64,000 nucleotides of DNA from Atopsyche davidsoni (Eukaryota; Arthropoda; Insecta; Trichoptera; Hydrobiosidae): positions 4,526,001 to 4,590,000 of the forward strand of contig JAILWY010000025.1 in the NCBI GenBank assembly GCA_022113835.1, in the 5' to 3' direction. Below the pieces are notes generated by a model that was given only the letters and a program-made list of their open reading frames with translations, ran no database searches and was not told the DNA's origin. This document shows positions 58,771 to 64,000 of this stretch, piece after piece (positions within the stretch are counted from its first letter, which is position 1; each line of letters begins with the position of its first letter). The translations under genes and the position numbers were made by a program.

Positions 58771-61700
58771 CTCCCTATATACAAATACTATAGAGCAAAG
58801 TAGTTTACTGTGCCTTTTGCAAAGGTATATGTATTACTTTAAATATTGTTATCACAATTTTTTAGGTATTTACGTATTTTAAGCACACTTTATGTATAAA
58901 AAGTCATATTTATAAGTGAAATTCCCCAAATAAATTTTGCAACAACTACACGACAAAGAAATATACTGAGCCCTTAGCATATTCATTATGCTTCATCTAT
59001 TAATATAATTTGTAAGGTATACGCATACTTTTAATACGCTTTTATTGTCAGACTATGTTTATGATTTACGGTCAGTGTTAAATTCTCTACACACAATTTG
59101 CAGCAATCACAGAACCATTTGTAAAAGTTTAATGATTCACATATAATTGTTACACTTTCTAAGGTTATCACATACTTTCAACACACTTTTATCTTATATT
59201 TATAAAATAAATTTATAAATGAGATAAAATAGGCATGATCAAAATAAAATTGCACAATCTTCCGTAATACAAAAACACAAACACTCAATTTAAAATGTTG
59301 AAATATACCTAAGAATATAAATTATTATCATATTTAAACCTTGTTTTATTTATTTCTTGTTTTATTAAACATTTTTTGCAGTTAATGTAAATTAGTACAA
59401 ATAAGGAGTCTTATTTACCTGCGTTGTGGAAGTTAGCTTAAGCGTGGCAACATTTTATCCAATAAAAGCTTTAAGAATCACACACAGAGCTTACAGGAAA
59501 CATCTTTACCATATAAATGTGTATTTTTCAGGGTATAAGTATTCTCAAAAATTATTTATTTAAAAATAATTAATTATATAAACAAACTATTTCATTATAT
59601 TTTATTGTATTTTAATTGATTTAAATATTTAATAATCCTTGAGTACTTACATAAGTAGACTACAACAGAAAATCAAAAGGCTCATGAATGATTATTATTG
59701 ACCAATAGAGGTGGTTTTTTAAAATTTTATATCAGTTTTTACTTTAAGCGAATTAAAATTTTTATTGAAATTAAATTTATTTTACGAATTAGTATAGACA
59801 TCTGTGTAAAAAAATACTTATCATTTTAAAAGCGTACTTTAATATTAAGTTTATTCTACTAAACAACAGATGTCACTGCCTTGGCAAAAAAAAAAAAAGC
59901 AGCGCAATTTTTATTTATTATGTGTTCATGTTTATATATTTCTCTGAGCACCCTAGTATAAAACGGTTTGATCTGATGAGACGGCATCATCATATTACAA
60001 TATATTTAATCACCAATGTATAACAATGAAAATATTAATATTTAGTTATTAGATAAGATTAAAACACAATTTTAATATAAATCACGCCCACAGAAACTTG
60101 CACGCTGGTACATGCGGTTCATTTAATCCTAGCCAAAAAGGACTGAGAGGAGACTGCAGATCCAATACACCTTTGAAATTCACTTTAAATCCTTCGTTAT
60201 CACGTCCGAGAAGTACTAGCAAATTATATTATCAAACTAGCATATCATTTTTAACTGCATGTTAATGTAAGTTATTGACAGATTTAGAGCGATCTTGTAT
60301 TTTTATATTATTCCAAAGCCCTTTCTAGGCGATGCATATTTCAGACGATTGCGACACCCCAAGGCGAAAATCCCAATAAGGTCCACCACAGTTACATTAC
60401 ATCCTCACTGCATGTTTTTGAAGATTAATGAATCAAGCTTTGGTGGTTTAAAAACAAACTATTGTGTGATACAACGGCGCGTGAATTTAAAACAGCCATG
60501 AATTTTACATGCAAATATTTAGGGGTACATAAAGGTTGTATTAGCTCCTGTTTGGGGATTACAAAAGGCAGAATATTTGCATGGGGGTATAAGGAAATAG
60601 GCAGTAAATAAAGGTAAGATTAACGGTTGTTTTTATTGCGTACGTATTGTGTCTAATAGCTCGTCACGTGAGGAATCATTCAGGACATCAGATGCTTGCA
60701 AATCTTGCAGGTATCTAGATAAATTGAAATACCCTTATATCAGACAAACCGTCGGCACTGTGACTTTTGTCCTGGTACAAGCAGAATCAAAGGCAACAAA
60801 AGAAGCAGCCGAAGTAGCAATCGCCCATTGCTCGGAAAGCGCTGATCAACAACATAGGAAAATGGGGAGAAATTTAATACGCAATAATGAAATTCATGCA
60901 TACAAATTCTCTAAGACGTATATCTTCTTGACGTGTGTTTAAATTACTCGTGTTCATTGTATTGTATTTGAAAATATTGGATAAACATATAAAAAATCTT
61001 TTCAACAAAATACAAACGATACTTGACGTATTATATGTTTACACGTGAGTATATTTTTTTTACTTTCAATAGGGTACTGGATACAAAGATCATCTATTTT
61101 GATATTTAGTTTTGACGATTCTTCCATAAAAAAACTTCGTAACAATAACTGCAACATATTTACAAAAATCACTGCAAATATCTAAGGAATAAATATGACT
61201 ATATAAATTGAAATTTTCTTGGTTCGTGTAAAATCAAATTACGACAAATTTATTACTGTCAAGCAGATCTAAGTAATTATAATAAACGAAGCATTATTTT
61301 TTCTATTCTTCAAAATTTAAAGCTGTAAAATTATTCAGTAAAATGCACACAGTAATGCCGCTAATCCATCTTTAACTTAGATCTGCTATAAACTAAATGC
61401 TACTTTATTAATCTTTTTGTATACATTTGTTTTAAATTTTCAGTTAGAAAATGAAGGCTGTAACTATTGTGAGGTATATATACTCATATATATAGTTTTC
61501 GTTGGTAACCTAACCCGCCTTTATCATCCACAGTTACATCATTATTTTTTCCAGATCCTCTTGTATCCTTATCGCATAGCCAAAATAATATATGTAGAAG
61601 CAAAGCAAAGAAAACAAAGCCCAATAAGACCCACCACGTTCTCACTGAATCATTACAAAGAGTACGCGATCGAGCTTTGCACTATTTCATACCAAAGATG

Positions 61701-63642
61701 AATTACCAATCGACTATGAGAATTTGAAAAATTAAAAGCCTATTAATATTTGTTGTAAAAATTGTGAGTTTTACTCATAAAAACCGTCTGTCGTGATTAC
61801 TTTAATAAAACCATGGGTTAGGTTAAAAAAAAGGGGGTTAAGATATTAATTATATACATTTAAAAGTTTCCAGAATGCAGAAAAATTCCAAGAGGGGTAG
61901 ATGAGATGACTAAAGCATAACAATTAATTATATAGAAAAATTTATACGTTTTAATGCAAACCTTATTTTTGAATAATCATTATTTCGATTAACTACATGA
62001 CCTCGCTTTACGCGGATTATTTTTATGCGATTTTAGAGTTATGCGGTTTGTACTTTGATTTAAAACTTATTATACAAACATGTAGATACGAGTCATTTTA
62101 AAATTTTTACGTACAAAAGGTCTCTGAAAACATTCAAAACTGGCATATCACTTAAAATTTATTCTCACTAAAATTTATTCACAAGTTTAATTTTGTTGTG
62201 CTTTAAACCTATTTCTCCCATTGTTTTAAAGGAATTTACTATTTTTCAAAATTAAACTATTTTTGTAAATTTTATATTTTATGTAAAAAAAATTCTATAG
62301 AACGTATCCACCGCAAAAATCTATATCACACCATTGATTGATTTTTCCTTTCCCAGACTCCGAAGAATACTTTCTTCTCTAGGGGAAACCCACCATGAGT
62401 TGGACACTTTCTATGGCGTGCCATAAAAAAACATAAACTTTCTATTTAACACTGCATTTACCCATTACTTCTGATGTGTATAATTATATTTTAAAAAAAA
62501 TAATACATATCTTTCGTTGGATATATACAGCATAAAATAAATGTTTTCAATATATCCAAATCTATTTTTCTAAAAATTAAATATACTGATATAACCAATA
62601 AGTATACTATTTGTGCACAAGGTCAGGTTTTTTCAGCTGTTTTTTGCAAATTTTTAGACATGCTATCTAAAAATAGGCCGAAATTATCAATATATGATAT
62701 AGTTTACAGACAAAAATAATTTTATGAGTATTTGAAGAATACAGGATCTATAAAACCTTTAGTAATTAATAAAAACTCACCTGTATCATTTTAACTCGCC
62801 ATCCACTTATAGATTGAGAAGCTAGAATTTGTGTTACTGCATTTGGATATAAAAAAAATGTTTTTATATATTTAAAACGTAATTTCAATTATATTTTCAA
62901 AGCATTGTTGAAAACACACCTCCTTCTAAGAAATTATAAATAAATGTTTACCAAATAATCACAATACATTTTTTGCGTAAATACAACAAAAGAAAGTGCT
63001 TTTTTAAATAACGTCATTGTATTTTGTATTGTTAAAAGAAAAATATACGCATTTTGTCTGTATTATGACTTAAAAAAAAACATTTTTGAATCATTGATAT
63101 GTTTTATTATACAAATATTTATATTTGATGTTTTTATAATGCTTCACGTTTCATCCAAGTTTATTGTTAATTTAATTTAATCGATTTTGTATTCTCAAAC
63201 AAAAAATATACATACGTAAATAAAATATGTTTTGGTTTTTACTAAATATAAAATCATTTGTTGGTACGACGATTAGTTTGTAAACACATCGTATATGGTA
63301 AAAAACGTTTCTAAACTTAATAAAAAATGCACAAATCTATGAAAACGTCAACAATATAAGTTTCCCTAATTATATCTTATTTTGAAGTTTTCACGAAATC
63401 GATAAATAAAAGGGATGAAGAATGTACTTATGAATTATTAATATTAAAAATAAAAGTATTTTTTCTGTTATATTAATATATATCCTGAATTATAAAAAAA
63501 AGCATACCTTGCAAAAAACGATTAATAAATCAAAAATATCTTTTATGCAATTTCAACCAAAGATATTTGTATTTCTTTATACTATTGTTATATTATAAAA
63601 TACACTCATGATGATATCTGACGTGAAACGACGAGATATTTA

Positions 63643-64000
63643 TATAGGGTGTCCAAAAAGAGTATCGGGTGAATGTGAATAGTGACCGTTATTGCGATAT
63701 GCTGCGAAAATTTTTGGGTCCAGAGTTGGAGGAGTTTTAAGGTTTCAACTCAAGAAAGTGGTTCCAATACTTGCCATACATCCAATCAATCAATTGAAGC
63801 TGTTATCGAATCATTCCCTAATAAGGTCATTTCACGTAGAGGTAACATCAACTGGCCTCACAGAAGCCCCGACCTTAGCCCTCTTGACTATTTTGTATGG
63901 GGATACCTTAAAAGTAGGGTTTATGAGAATAATCCGACGAACCTAACGGAATCGAAACAAAATATCAGGTCAGAAATGGCAGCAATATCGAGGGCTATGC
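63643..64000 (+). pseudogene. Tc1/mariner (IS630)-type transposase remnant, cut by window edge
   Basis: A TA-flanked end (TATAGGGTGTCCAAAAAGAG) is followed at once by a C-terminal transposase piece, so most of the gene is deleted. From about 63755 one frame reads TCHTSNQSIEAVIESFPNK, then NINWPHRSPDLSPLDYFVWG and YLKSRVYENNPTNLTE. WP.RSPDL.PLD.F.WG is the third catalytic block of DDE_3-type insect transposases. Where the second catalytic Asp is expected (QDGA.CH) the copy reads QESGSNTCH, so the Asp is lost. Dead copy; the right end lies outside the window. Confidence 0.7.

Larger units (their letters stand above)
58030..63640. other. AT-rich region right of PGM3, no gene recognised
   Basis: Apart from the PGM3 promoter region and the AT microsatellite, no exon chain was found. 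Short plus-strand open frames at 60649-60942 and 61417-61701 match nothing I recognise. Two stretches near 60355-60410 and 61600-61660 share CCCAATAAGRYCCACCAC and may be pieces of one unknown repeat. Confidence 0.45.

Noticed and set aside
60649..60942. 97-codon plus-strand open frame
   Set aside because: No in-frame ATG at the start, no homology recognised and no supporting splice sites.
1..64000. CRISPR arrays, operons, riboswitches, bacterial genes
   Set aside because: The window is eukaryotic in gene structure and repeat content. The only regular repeat array is the 60-bp coding array, which has no spacers.

Overview
The window looks like nuclear DNA of an insect. It is strongly AT-rich, has multi-exon genes with long introns and GT-AG splice sites, and carries insect-type transposons: a Bel/Pao LTR element, a piggyBac remnant, non-LTR retrotransposon tails, a Tc1/mariner-type remnant and MITEs. 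I cannot name the species. No bacterial, phage or CRISPR feature was seen. Gene models were built by hand: exons were accepted when splice sites, codon phase and protein family agreed.

Layout. (1) About 2.6-10.6 kb, minus strand: the first four coding exons of a semaphorin-2-type gene, a secreted axon-guidance ligand, whose remainder lies beyond the left edge. Its introns hold one MITE copy, a tRNA-like sequence, GC-rich islands and a LINE tail. (2) About 10.7-35 kb: a gene-poor stretch with a 423-bp piggyBac remnant, two related LINE fragments, a second MITE copy, GC-rich islands and a few unassigned possible exons. (3) 34.97-37.54 kb, plus strand: a complete seven-exon short-chain dehydrogenase/reductase with a leader-peptide exon and one GC-AG intron. 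(4) About 37.6-44.9 kb: no gene; one MITE and a cluster of three TGACGTCA octamers. (5) 44.90-58.03 kb, minus strand: a complete 12-exon phosphoacetylglucosamine mutase (PGM3; 549 aa) of the UDP-GlcNAc pathway that supplies chitin and glycan synthesis. (6) 58-64 kb: no gene; a long AT microsatellite and, at the right edge, a broken Tc1/mariner-type transposase.

The most unusual object is a young non-autonomous Bel/Pao element at 48767-53040, inserted antisense in PGM3 intron 3. Its 422-bp LTRs differ at only two positions and it has a 5-bp target duplication. It has lost the protease, reverse transcriptase and integrase core. What remains is a long open frame joining a gag-like N-terminus to an integrase tail, carrying an array of eighteen 60-bp (20-residue) repeats with a visible higher-order pattern.

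The SDR and PGM3 genes converge, with about 7.4 kb between their stop codons. No functional link among the three host genes is apparent.
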